NCBI GenBank assembly: GCA_963678675.1
Contig: OY783198.1
Coordinates: 26,274,684 to 26,338,683 of the forward strand
From: Xiphydria camelus
Lineage: Eukaryota > Arthropoda > Insecta > Hymenoptera > Xiphydriidae
DNA length: 64,000 nt
Direction: 5' to 3'
The notes beneath the pieces are model-generated. The model did no database searches, was not told the origin of the DNA, and worked only from the letters and a program-made list of their open reading frames with translations. Shown here in pieces: positions 1 through 20,821 of the stretch. The position numbers and the translations under genes were made by a program. Numbering within the stretch: the first letter of the stretch is position 1; every line of letters begins with the position of its first letter.

Positions 1-2958
1 ACTTAGGATGTGTGCATGCTCGTCGACATATCGCTGTAACGCTACAATATACAAAATTCCAACAAATGGGAGCAGGCAAATGCGGGTATACTGGTGAGTG
101 AGGAAGAACATGATTCGCGAGGAGGTTTTTGAAACCTAATACCGGCGGAAAAAAAAGTCTATGTACAAATACGATCTTTGAGAGTTACCGTTTGTCTAGG
201 GAGACTATCGATGGGCTTAGTGTGTCTCTGTGTGTTTGTGTGTGTGCGTATCTATCGTGTAATCGCCAAAAGTCTCTTCCTTTGCTAACAACGGAAGAAA
301 TCGGTCGCGGGAGGTCAACCGAGGCAGACGCTCCCACGAAACGCGAATGTCGAAAAACTAAGAACTGCCTCTTCCCAAGTTCAGCTCCTTTCACGAAGAT
401 GTGTGGACGCCGTGATTAGAAAAAAAGAACTTCTAAAACGACGAGAAAGAAATGAACGTTCGACCGACTTCAGACATCGCTCTCGCCGAGTGTTTACCGT
501 ATCTCGATTCTCTATACGCGTCTGCAAATTACGGTTATTCTTTTGGATCTACGATAAGAAAGCTAAGAACGAGACGACACAATGTACCTTATTTCGTACA
601 TTTGAAAAACGCTTTCCTCTACTCGATAAGGACACACTCTTCCGCGCGTGATCCGCGCGCGCGGAGGATCGACGCGAGGCAATCGGCTGATCCCCCGAAG
701 GGGCAAGCTAAGACCGTGCAAAAAGGGTTAAAACGTCGTGATAACGCGACAACGCCCAAATCTCTCTCAAGAGCGAGGGACGAGCGAAGTGCGAATTCCG
801 TTTCGCAGTGTCGCCGCCTCCCGCTTGCTTTTGTGAAAAAGTGTACCGACGTCGAGCGGCGCGCGAACGAGGAAATAACGCCACGGCGATTTGCGTCCAC
901 ACGATTATTTCGCTCGTGCGCGCGGCCAGGGGGCACCGAATGAAAGTTCGCGTCGTCACGAAGATCGGAATATCAAAAGCAGAAGAAGCTGATTCAGCCG
1001 ACTCCTTTCGGTACTTCGTCGTCGCGACGTTGCGAACTTTCAACCGACGCACGAGTTGAATTCTAATTCCTTCTTTATATACAAGACAGTAATAATAATA
1101 GTAATGACGATAATATTAATAGTAATAAATAGTGAGGCTGTCCTTTGACATACAGCTCTTGTCACGACACAACAGCAACGATTCGCGACGGTCAATCTCG
1201 CCCTTGTGGACTTTGGGCTGCGTGTACCACACGATGTGATCGATTCCTACATTATAAATTGATACATACACTTTGTACAAGATCGCGGCGTGAGCGCGCC
1301 ACTCGCCGCATCTACGCGCTACGATAACCTGGATAACCCTAACCGAACCAGAACGTTAAAATTCCTAATGTTTTGCATCTAGGTGCGTTTGGTTAACTCA
1401 CTATTCGCGGAGAAGTATAAAGGGAACGCGACGGTTCCCTTCCTTTTTAACAAGGACACGCGTGCGTGTTAAGAGACTTAGAAACTAAATCATTACTCGG
1501 TCTGCCCAAACTTACGATAGTATCGAAAAAAATCAACTGCTACCCAAAGATCGACATAACTAGCTAGGATTTTGTTAATGAGCATTAAAATAACTGTGTG
1601 TATGATACGCGTAAGATATCATTGAGAAATGCGAACTTATATGTCTAAATTATCCACAAAAACGGCACACCGCTCGCCCAAATCTTTGTCGCAGCTTCGC
1701 TCTGTGATGGTAACGCGCTGCTGGACCGTGCATAATTTGCGATATATTATTATTTTTTTTTTTCGTCAGTCTCGAGGGAACTTATCGAGGCCGAATTCGA
1801 TTAGAAGAGAATTTGTCGGCGTTACGAGTGCTTTTCGCACGCACAGAGAACGACGCCTCTTGAGACTTCCTCCTTTTCAAAACACGGACCGTATCGCAAT
1901 GATCTATCGCGCGATCGTTCGCTGGTCGTCCACGGCATTCGCATTAGGTTCATCCGCGTTCCGAACGAATCTAAATCGACTATCGCGTCGATGTAGTATC
2001 GATGGAATTTCGATACAGAGAAAAATTATATATAAATTTGCCGCGCTTCGCGTAGGAAACCAATGATTTTTGTTTCGGTAGAATATTTTTGGCCTGGTCT
2101 ACCTACTTTTATTCTCATCGCGTAGTTCGATGACACCCCCTCCCTAGATTCGCCCGGTGGGACGTATATATATATATATCGTTCTGCGCGCTATTCATTC
2201 GTAGAATCGGACGAAACGGAGGAAAGACTGCGTTTTTCCGCCGACCGTAGTTGTAGGCTATTTGTATCGCGCGATGGGTAGATATCATTATAAAAAGCAA
2301 GTCTTGCAGGAGACATGCAATGAGCTTGCTCGATTATGCCGTAATTATACTGCTTGGCTACAATGACTGCAGTCGCTCAATCATGCGGGTGAATTTATTT
2401 AAGCAGTCTGTGAAAGGGGGTCACAACTGCCTAGGACGGATTGTCAGTGTTCCGAAGTTTCTGGACAGACAATATGTTTTCCATTTCATTTTCGACAACG
2501 TACTATGGATCTTTGGACCGTTGGACACAGAGCCAATTTCGCAACGGTAATTTAAAATTGAAGATTGACGTAAAGACGGCCTTAAGCGACGACGAAGGAA
2601 CGTGTCGTTTTCGTCGAATCTTAAAGACCTCCTACAGCTTTTCGCGAAGTTGTTCTATCAAAATTTGTTAAATACTTGTAAATACTAGCCGCTAAGCTTC
2701 TTGTTAGTGTTTACATGTCGAGTGTCGATATCATCCAGAATCTTTCGCGCATGAAACAAAGCATGTTCTCTCCGCGCGAGGCAAAACATGATTGGCAGCG
2801 TTTGAAGGCCTCCCTTTTAAAGCGAGAGTTTCGAGTGACTTTCTTTTCGAGTGAGCGGCTCTCCTCCATTTCGTCGGATCATGGTGAACCATCGCCGAGT
2901 TTGTACGTTTAGATAGCAAAGAAATCGATAGGACTGCCACACCCGATTAACGAATCAT
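1..2958 (-). other. Hipk 3' flank / probable long 3' UTR
   Basis: No supported coding sequence. The part next to the Hipk stop must contain its 3' UTR. Short frames on both strands show no conserved motif. A (TA)n run lies at about 2165-2178 and a GT-rich stretch at about 218-246. How far the UTR extends cannot be told; vertebrate HIPK messages have very long 3' UTRs, so it may leave the window. Confidence 0.5.
2394..2399 (-). terminator. Candidate Hipk polyadenylation signal (AATAAA on minus strand)
   Basis: First AATAAA hexamer I found on the minus strand after the Hipk stop, about 560 nt downstream. Another is at 2113-2108. Cleavage was not demonstrated, and either or both may be unused. 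Confidence 0.3.
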
Positions 2959-12099
<9,141 letters not shown>

Positions 12100-12102
12100 T
12101 CC

Positions 12103-13555
12103 CTGCAACACGACGATGGGTATTTGTTACGAACGGGACGACTTTCGAGTTTCGCGTCGCGTACGGTAATGGCGTGCATCGACACTTTTGCAAATAAGAT
12201 ATCGAACGTCGTAAACATGCAGAGACAAGCGTAAAAATCGGGGAATATGCGATTTGTTGGAGTTATTTCCGTTTACACGGCGACGACGTTGCGTACTCTG
12301 TTTATTCATTTGCGACGGCGAAGCTTATTGTTGCGGTTACAACGCTGTGGCATGTTCTTTGAATTTTTTTTTTAAGGAATTGCTCTAATAATACGCGAGT
12401 TATATTACAGCTAAACTTAACGTTCTTTCCAAATGAAACGATTACTTTTCGTTCAAGGCTCATGAACTACTAAGCGCCGGCCCTCGTGACCCAATTTAAA
12501 CGTAGCGATCATAAGCCAATTCCTAAGTAGCGGCCCGTGTTTGCTCCACTTTTTCCTACTTTAATAATTTTGCCTAGTCGTAACGGTAAATAAATTACGC
12601 ACGATATACATAACGAAGGACATGAATAATTTAATTGCTCGGACTCGGGCATACCGGCTGACCACTGTCCCAATGTTATAGAAACTCGAATTGAAATCTT
12701 GACCGCTCTATTCGACGTATCTTTTTAAGCTGATTCCGAAAATCGTTGATTTATTGAGGAAATTTCAAAGAAACATCGAGATATCGATGATTCTCCGTGA
12801 AAAAATAATTGCCTCGTGCATAAAATCGTCGATATCTTATATTTCTATTGAGATATCGACCTAATAACCGTGCTTTCCGTAATCAGCGCGAAAAAATAAA
12901 CAAGATAGCGTTGTCTAGCGATCAATTTTTAGCAATATGCCAAGGGATGTACCCATCTTTTATCATTAATACAAAACCGAGGCTCGGCGAGGAGTGGTTG
13001 AATCGTCATTTTAAGAGAAGTTGCAAGTTCTGTTCGACCCACGTGTTACGTATCACATACGAAACAATACGATACTGATACGCTCAAAACTATCCATTCT
13101 GCGTTCAATCACGACACACGCACGAGCAGATGTTTCTAAATATAACGGTAGCGGTGTTGTCGGGAGAATAGCACTGTTCAACGCCATAGACAATTCACAG
13201 TGGGAAGTTACAGTTACATAGACGTCTTATGTGAGGAAACACTCGGCGAAGTTTGCATCACGCGTGTACAGCGCGCGGCGTAACGGATACACGTATATGT
13301 GCCAGATAATGCGCGGTACCTTGTAATATTCAATTTAATATCGCGGTTTAACTCCCTCCTGTGGATATTAAACTGTGATTACGACCCACAGTGTTAGAGC
13401 AAAAATAGAGACGTTATCAAAACAGGACGAGGGAGTTTTTCTTACGGGCTTGGAACTATACACGCTTAGGAATGCCTTCACGTCGCGGAGTCTGTACTAT
13501 AATAATCCAGTGACGTCTGACACATCGTTCCGCAGTGCCTGTCTCGAAATCCCTA
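12103..13555. other. Hipk upstream flank / 5' intron, no gene seen
   Basis: AT-rich DNA just upstream of the first recognised Hipk coding exon. Since that exon begins at an acceptor, this is probably intron. Scattered GATATCGA-type inverted words occur at about 12775-12860. Nothing else supported. Confidence 0.4.
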
Positions 13556-13765
13556 CACGGGGAAAAAAATTAATGGTAGCATTTACAAAGTGTGTGGTAT
13601 ATTTCGTGACAAGGCCGATTTATTGTTACGATAACTGCAATTTTAGTAAAAATTGCAGCAATGCTCGCAACTTCTACAAGTTTTACTATAACTTTTACTA
13701 ACATTGTAGCTATCGTGACAACAAATTGGCCTTGTCCCGAAATTTACCACAAATTTGTTTCCGTG
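13556..13765. mobile_element. MITE family A, copy 1 (CACGG...CCGTG termini)
   Basis: Termini are CACGGGGAAAAAAATTAATG and its imperfect complement ending TTTGTTTCCGTG, flanked by TA on both sides (TA target duplication). Internal words GCATTTACAAAGTGTG and CCACAAATTTG form the arms. A second copy of the same design lies at 52376-52587. No coding capacity; probably Tc1/mariner-mobilised given the TA flank. Confidence 0.75.
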
Positions 13766-16484
13766 TAGGTACGATCGCAGGAACAAAAAATCATAATATT
13801 TAAAATTCGCCGATTCGTGCTGCGAGTCCAAATAAAATTGCAAAGTACAATATCCAACGAACAACGTCCGTCTCGGTTCGGCGTGACGCGATGAATCACC
13901 CATAGAATCGCTACCGACAGAAATTTTCAGCACACATCTGCGGCATAATTCATTACCCGCGGCCAACGTTATCGAACCGGCACGACGCGATCTTTCCTGG
14001 AAACAATCTTTTAGCCTCCGCTCGGTCGACAGACATATGCGACGTGCGTGTTATAGGTGCCTACGTCGCAATGAGTCACCCCCCCTGAGATTCACCGAAA
14101 AACCTAGCGAAAGTTTACCAACTCGGGTCGAGCGTTCGCACGGCTCGATGCTTGGGCGGCGCGCCGCCGCTACATGTTCTATTCGCGCCGGCGCGGATTC
14201 GCGCGAATAATCCCGGCCTCCGAGTAACGTTTTACGGTGAGTCACTCTGGAAATTAACGAACCAAGAAAAAGGCTCGCTCGTTCGACCTTGTGACACCGG
14301 GGGGCTCGATCGGCCCAGCGGAAAATTTTCGGACCGTTCGACGCGGGAGTTCGAAGTAACTGTAAAAGCTCGCGTCGATCCGCGAATATATGGGATGCAC
14401 CGAGCTACGTACCGCCGGTTTCGTACCGGTGCTGCGACACGTGCGAGGATCGAGCGCTGAAGCGCATCAGTTATATGCAATTGAATTTCTCTTTATTTAG
14501 TTTCGCGGTGCCGAGAACAGTCGAGACGCCAATTGGCAGATCTCTCGCGCCGCAGTTTTCCGCCGCGTCGCATCGGCGAGGAGGACTTTCACTCTTTCGG
14601 TCGCGCGCGCACGAAAAATCGTCCCGCCGCAGAAACCGCGCGCGCGTCGCTCTAGCCGACCGGTACGATGCGTCGAGGCGGAGGAGGGGACGATTTGCAA
14701 CCAGCGTTCACAGTGGAACGAGCCCGGTTCGAATACTACTGCACACTGGACGATCGCGGCAAGGATTCCCCGAGCGTCGAGGGAATCTCCCCCGTCGGAG
14801 TCGACGACACGCTTCGGCCCTCGGCCGGCTTTCGCAATACAACGCTTCCGCCACCGGGCGTGGAGCGATCGAGGGAAAAGCGTGCGCGCCCGCATGTTCT
14901 CGATATATCGCTATCCGGAGTCGATCGTATAACGCGCTGCGGAGAATCGTGACGCGTGGCGATGCGTTTTTTGTTGCGGTCGTGACGCGAGGACACAATT
15001 CGAAGACAAAAGAATACACATGTGTATGTATGAAAAGTATATAATTTGAAGGATGTATCGTCAAATCTATGAACGGTAATGGAGGGGGATAATGATTAAC
15101 GATGGGAATATTTTTTTCCGCAAACTCTTCAAACGAACCCGGATAGACAAAATGTACGCAAATTGTACAGCAACTTTGAATAGTATTGGATCATTAAATG
15201 CACCAAATTTGAACGCTTTATGAGTCGTCATTGAGACAGCGTATTTATGAAATAAAATGATCAACGTGTACTCAATATGAGCACAATTTTTCATAAACAT
15301 GTAACTACAATAAATACAGCGATTAATTCGAATCACACTGTAACGAAAATTAAAAAATTTACTTAAGAAGTTTTTTTTCAAATTCATGCAGCAAACTAAA
15401 CGTAACCTTTAGAATGATCAACTATTGTAGTTTCTATGAATGTCGTGACAGTCTGGGAATATCGTTCGAGGACCGAACTTTAAATAAATAAATACGGCTC
15501 CCGCGCGATCGTCGCTGCGATTGGCCATAGCGTCCCGTAATAAGTCACGGCGATTAAATGCTAATTTGAGAACGACACGTTGCCACGGCAACTCCCCTCG
15601 ATGACCGTGTCTCTCATTGGTCAATCGGAGGGCGTCGGATCGCTCGAATGTGAATGTTGTGGAATCTTTTTTTATTTATTCCTTTCAATTTAAACGCCGT
15701 TCAATGAGGCTAGATCATCGCGCAAATCGAATTTACAGGGCATTCGTTAATCGTTTCAATCGTCTTCCGAAGGTGAAGAGCGAAATACGTATCGCAACCA
15801 GTCCGACGATTTACCGCGAGTACAACTCGTTTTCGGCCGCGAAAAGACGAGCGCGCGCCGGGGTAAAAAGCGACCCCGTTTCTCGAGAAGCCTCGAGCCG
15901 GTCAAGAGTCGCGAGGTTTTAAATACGAAAGGAGCGTGCCCGCTGCTCCGTTTCTTCTCCCGTTTCTCCCTCTGACCACTTCGCGCGCGCGCACTCCTCG
16001 AGAGTCGCGCGAACGAAGAGAAAATGCGACGGTGAGAGAGAGATCGACGAAAGATCTCCGAGCCGCGGCGCGAGTCGCCCGGAAGGGATCCATGACGACT
16101 GCCGACGCACCGTTTTCGGGAAGTGCGATAAGAATGGTTCGCGTGCGCGCGAACGCGTAAATTCTCGGTACGCGAGCGGTTTTTTTCCATCGAGCGCGAG
16201 AATCGAGAGCATTCGGTAAACAGCATTCTTTCGCCGCGGCGCGCCTCGAAACCGCGTTGAAATCGGCCGGATAGAAGTCCGAGAAGCGGAGGAGGAAGTC
16301 GGCGGGAGGAAGCGGGAGAGAAACGGGAGTGGCACGCCGTCGTGCGCGAAGAAAATTGAAGAATTTTGACACAGCACGCGCGCTTCGGACGGAGGTTTGA
16401 CAAGACGGGCTTCCGCGTGGAGACAGCGACACTGGAAGAATTCAACGAGCGCGATCTCCAGTCGGATGTAGATTTTCGTACTCC
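13766..16484. other. CpG-rich intergenic/intronic block
   Basis: Two CpG-dense, stop-poor zones (about 14050-14950 and 15780-16480) flank an AT-rich part. Overlapping frames are open here in several phases on the minus strand (about 15756-16527), but all show Arg/Ser-rich composition typical of CpG DNA and no family motif. The X-box/CCAAT cluster listed separately sits between the two zones. Confidence 0.5.
15516..15620. promoter_or_regulatory. X-box (RFX site) flanked by two inverted CCAAT boxes
   Basis: GTTGCCACGGCAAC at 15579-15592 is a perfect palindromic X-box (GTTGCC, 2-bp spacer, GGCAAC), the target of RFX factors, which control ciliary genes in insects. ATTGG (CCAAT complement) lies on each side, at 15516-15520 and 15616-15620. 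The grouping resembles a real promoter or enhancer, but no adjacent first exon is identified. Confidence 0.5.
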
Positions 16485-16687
16485 CGGCGTCACGGATTTT
16501 GTCGCCGGTTATTTTTTTAAATGTCATTTTTAGACGTACTAATCAATGCTCGATCAATTCTCATGCTTTCGTTAACCAGGGCAAACAGCGCCGTAGTTAA
16601 TGAGAGTATAAGGACTAATCGTTCATTGGCTGGTATGCTTAAAAATGACATTTTAAAAAATCACCAGCGACAGAATTCGGGACGCCG
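16485..16687. mobile_element. MITE family B, copy 1
   Basis: About 45-bp terminal inverted repeats: left CGGCGTCACGGATTTTGTCG and on through AAATGTCATTTTTA; right ends AATGACATTTTAAAAAATCA then CCAGCGACAGAATTCGGGACGCCG. The interior is also partly palindromic. No coding capacity. Related copies at 17053-17530 and 23887-24084. Confidence 0.85.
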
Positions 16688-17052
16688 TAAGGTGGAACGT
16701 CACGAATGCCACTTTCGATAAAGCGATTCATGCATTTCGCCCGTTCCCACCGCGAATGGAACGTCTCGATCCGCGGGGATTTCCCGGATAACGGGAGACG
16801 ATAATTTCGTCCCGTGATGGCGCGTTTAATGGAAACGAAAGAAATACATTTCCCCTTTCCCCCCCCCTCCCCGGAGAAAGTACCCCAACCACCCGCGTGG
16901 CATTTTTTCCCCATCGGAGATCGCGCGGAGCCTCGAACCTCGTAGATCTCCCGGAATATGAAATATCGTCGTTTTGCCACTCTCCTCTCGCGTCGACCGC
17001 TGGGCGCATCGCGTCTCCGCCGGGGATGACATAATATGAAGCGAAATACTCC

Positions 17053-17530
17053 TGGTGTCACGGATTCTGTCGCTAGTGACGTTTTAAACTACCATTTTTT
17101 GACGTACCGACCAATGATCAATCGATTCTCATGCTTTCGTTAACCAGGACGAATGCCGCCGCAGATAACGAGAGCGTGATAATTAAGGGGCGTCTTTTCA
17201 TTCTGGGGATTTTGAAAATAGCAAATAGAAATTTTCCAGGTGATAGGCTACGATAGCCTGCGTGTTTCTTTAATTTATATCTAATAAATTTGTTGATGAT
17301 CAGATCGAAAAAACCGCGCGGTAGCGGCCTAGAAATAATCTGATATGATCGATTAAAATTCACTATAGTGCCTAAAAATAAGTAGAAGAAGAAATATTAC
17401 GGTCCTACTAAATCGTGTCAATTTTGCCAACTTCCCACCAACATTAAAAGATGGCCCTCAATTGTTCATTGACTGGTATGTTTAAAAATGACATTTAAAA
17501 AAATCACCAGCGACAGAATCCGTTACGCCG
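17053..17530. mobile_element. MITE family B, copy 2, interrupted
   Basis: Same termini and interior as copy 1 (GTTAACCAGG, TTCATTGACTGG, CACCAGCGACAGAATCCG), but about 270 bp of unrelated sequence (about 17187-17455) splits the interior. This is either a later insertion or the longer ancestral form. Confidence 0.8.
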
Positions 17531-19289
17531 GAGGTACATAAACCATTAATTGCCGAGAGCGTCACGACCAAAGCAAGCAAGGGAATGTGGAAAACCACGC
17601 GATCGTGAACGCACGACGATTCTAAATCGTTCCGTACACACATGTACGTAAACGTCTCTATGCGCGCGAATCGCAATCGAGAAATCGTGAAAGTAAGGGA
17701 CGAAACGCCGCCAACAGACTCCGTATGGAAGTCGTTTCACGCGACGGGAGTTTCCGCCGGGCGCAATAGTTTTCCGATCACTCCTTCGAGAAACTTTTCC
17801 GCGCGCTGCGTTTTTGCCGCACTCCGCGCCTTTCCGCCGACCGATGCCATGTGTCTCGACGAAGGAGACGCGCGAATTTCGGTGATTCTAAAGTCTGCGG
17901 ACGTACATAACGCGTCCGGCTGTAACAGAGCCGAAGAGAGAAAGAGAAGAGATATGGGAGGAGAGAGAAGAAATTACGTACGTCCACGTCGAATCGTCCC
18001 ACTGGTCGCGGCAATACTGATAATTTGTATTGTTTTCCGAGCCCGCGCGAGAAGCGAAGTAGCGATAACGGGAAAGGCGGGCGTTCGCGATTGCGATTAA
18101 AGTTTCGATAGACGAGGCCGTGCGTCTGGGATCTCGTGAAGAGCCACGTACGGCGCGACAATCTCGTATTTGTTATTAACCCCTCGAGATTGACGAGCGT
18201 ATTCGGCCGATTCAACGCTCGGCGGGTCGTTGGATCGAGGGACTGTATATAATTTTGGGGGGCGAGCGCGTCGACGAAAGGACAATAATTTTGCGATGGA
18301 AATATCGACGGGGGCTACTGCGATGTACAGCGCGTGTCGGAATTTGTATCGAAAATAGAGAAGGGACCCTGCCCCGCTCGTTCCCACGGTAAATACCGAT
18401 CGTAGGAAGCGAAGAGCACGAGCTAACTCGACGGTAGCCCCCCAACGAGATCACATCTCAAAGTCGCAGGACCGATGGGAGCCGCTCGCGGTTGCAACGC
18501 AACAATGTAGGTAAGCCTGAATCCGTCCGCTCGAAAATATGCACGGCTTAGGGGGATCCCGGGGGAACCGTTGGACTTCCAGTCGACTCTTTGAATCCTG
18601 CGCGAGCCCAAGCTGAGTCGACCCGACCGACGCACAGCGCGTTTTGTCGGTTTCTCAGTATGTCCTCTGTGGCCTTCTCTCCATTTCCGCGTCTCGATTC
18701 AATTCTCAGCGGTCCCAACGTAAATAACGCGGACCACCTCCCGTGTCTCGTCTGGCCGGGGAGAGAGAGAGAGAGAAGTTCCCACTCTTATCTGCCGGGT
18801 CCACCCGTGACCCCGCCCATTCTCGCGGTCCGATAGCCTGACGTTCTGTACATTTCCACACGTGGGAAGCCCCCGTACGAAGTATTTCCGAGCTAACGCG
18901 AGATTGTACTACGAATTCCCCATTGGAAGGCGTCTCCATCGCAGCGCTCTATCCTTCGCCGACGGCTTTGGCAGCCGAGTAGCAGGAACTCGGGCCGTGC
19001 GACGAGGACGGTCTCAACGAGGAAGCTGTGTCGAGTCGAAAACACCCTGTATATTTATCGAGTCCTCGCGTGCGCGGGGACGGTAGCGCGGGAACGTGGT
19101 AGTTTCCACGAAAAGCGGTCCTGAAACGTTGATAGGAAGGACTGGGTGGCTCGGGCCGCTGGTATATGGCGTATAGTCAACGCGGCCCAAGGTTTGGTTG
19201 GCTATGAATACGAAGCCGTGGAGAGAGAGAAACGCGCGGTCACGGGGTAACGCGGAGGTTAGACGGGCCGATGCGGAGGGTTCGGGCTT
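17531..19289. other. Intergenic/intronic DNA, no gene supported
   Basis: Moderately CpG-rich. Open frames such as 17642-18100 lack domains. A short GA repeat is at about 18765-18778. Nothing else recognised. Confidence 0.4.
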
Positions 19290-19803
19290 AAGGCCGATTC
19301 ACACATATCAGTTCAGTGTCCGTTCCCTATCTTTAGCCTTCCGATAGTCTTCAGTGCGTAGGTAGTATTGACACGTTTCCGTGAAGCATCAGTGCCGTGT
19401 CCGTGAAAGCGATTCGATCTTGTCGGAGGCAAACTGCGTGCCAGCGCTGCGTGTTCTAACAATCAGTGCCGTCCGTTCCGTGAAAACATTGTCGCGGATC
19501 ACGGAGACGATACGGACACTGATACTGACCGAACGAAAACTGAAGCGTGTGAACAGTTGTGCAGTTTTAACTTTAGTGCACGGACGAGCACGGAACTGGG
19601 CCTCGATTGTTGAGCTCACGCGACCAACTTTCGCATACTTGAATCTTTGAGCTCTACCAATCTCAGCGTAGCAATTTCGCCGGAGCTGCTATTTCATTGG
19701 TTGAAATTAGAAATTCGTATGCGAAAGTTTTTCGCACGGGCTCGAAAATCGGGGCTCTCTGAAATGGAACGGACACTGAACCGATATGCGTGAATCGAGC
19801 TTT
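19290..19803. mobile_element. DNA transposon remnant/MITE with CAGTGTCCGTTC subterminal repeats
   Basis: Terminal inverted repeats of about 37 bp: left AAGGCCGATTCACACATATC followed by AGTTCAGTGTCCGTTCC; right is the complement with a few changes. Subterminal words CAGTGCCG and GTCCGTGA recur several times at 19385-19520. A second inner inverted pair (AACTTTCGCATAC) lies at about 19625 and 19730. No transposase. Confidence 0.75.
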
Positions 19804-20821
19804 ACGCGTCCCTCCCCGAAGTGGCGCATACGGGACACTGTCGCACGCAGCCGGCAGAGGCGCACACCCGTCCGACGGGACGCGTACAATGAAATCGGTC
19901 ATCGCTAGCGTATCCGACGATTTTCCGAAAAGCGAAAGTACGAGCGAGGCCTTCCCCCTCGTGCCGTAAAAGATGACTTCGGAGAAGCGCAACGCTCAGT
20001 CGTAAAACGAGCCTGAATGAAACGTGAAAAAATAATGGCGTAGATATTTATCTACGTGGAAAACTGGCAGTCCGTTCCAGCGTCGTACGGTCCGCCTCGA
20101 ACGGACGAAAGAGAAACGGAGGAATCCTGCGCTCGCAGCTTCGTTAGAAGGGGCAGCGAGTAAAAAAAACTTGGGCAAGCACCCAGAGAGAAAGGAGGAA
20201 GCGCGTTTCGCTCGAGTTCTACCGAAGAGAATTTAATATCTGGGAGGTTCCGATGCGTTCTAGTTAAATGTGTAGCTTAACCCTCTCGGGGGGCGCGCTA
20301 TTTGCGACGGTGGTCTCCTGGCAATACTCGTGAGGCCGTAAGGCGTGGTCGTGCCTCGCGGTGATCCCTGGAGGGTTGGTATGTAGGACGTTCTGTCGCG
20401 ATGTAGTAAAAAAGGCATTCTTTATTCCGATAACGCGTATACTTCTTCGATCCGTCATGATTGTATGAAATAAGCGTTCAATAAGCGTTCTTGCGAAAGA
20501 AAATATTTAGAGGCAAGACGCGGCGAAACGAGGGGCGATAAAAAAAATAATGTAGCCCTCTGTGTTCGTGTTACGACGAAGGGTCTGAGGTGACGGAAAT
20601 TACGAAAAATTACGACGTCGAAAAATTGCCGCGCGAAGCGGAACACACTGCCGAAATCGCGACACGTGGCCGGAGCTGTCAAAAAGTTCCCTTTTCCTTC
20701 TCGTGGAGGGGAGAACCTTCCACGAATCACGCAATCGCTGCACGCGTTTTCCGACCCGATAAAGTGCAGTAGACGCGCGGTGCATCTGGGATTCCGTCGA
20801 GGAGAGAGACGTTTAGTCCAA
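19804..20821. other. Intergenic/intronic DNA, no gene supported
   Basis: No conserved coding motif, RNA gene or array recognised. Frames at 20455-20844 and 20590-20968 overlap on opposite strands and look random. Confidence 0.35.

Noticed and set aside
452..943. 163-codon plus-strand frame upstream of the Hipk 3' UTR
   Set aside because: No homologous motif; it overlaps open frames on the opposite strand and lies in probable UTR/intergenic DNA.
15756..16527. Three overlapping minus-strand frames of 245, 176 and 202 codons
   Set aside because: All three phases are open at once in CpG-rich DNA with few stop words; the proteins are Arg/Ser-rich with no motif, signal or splice logic.
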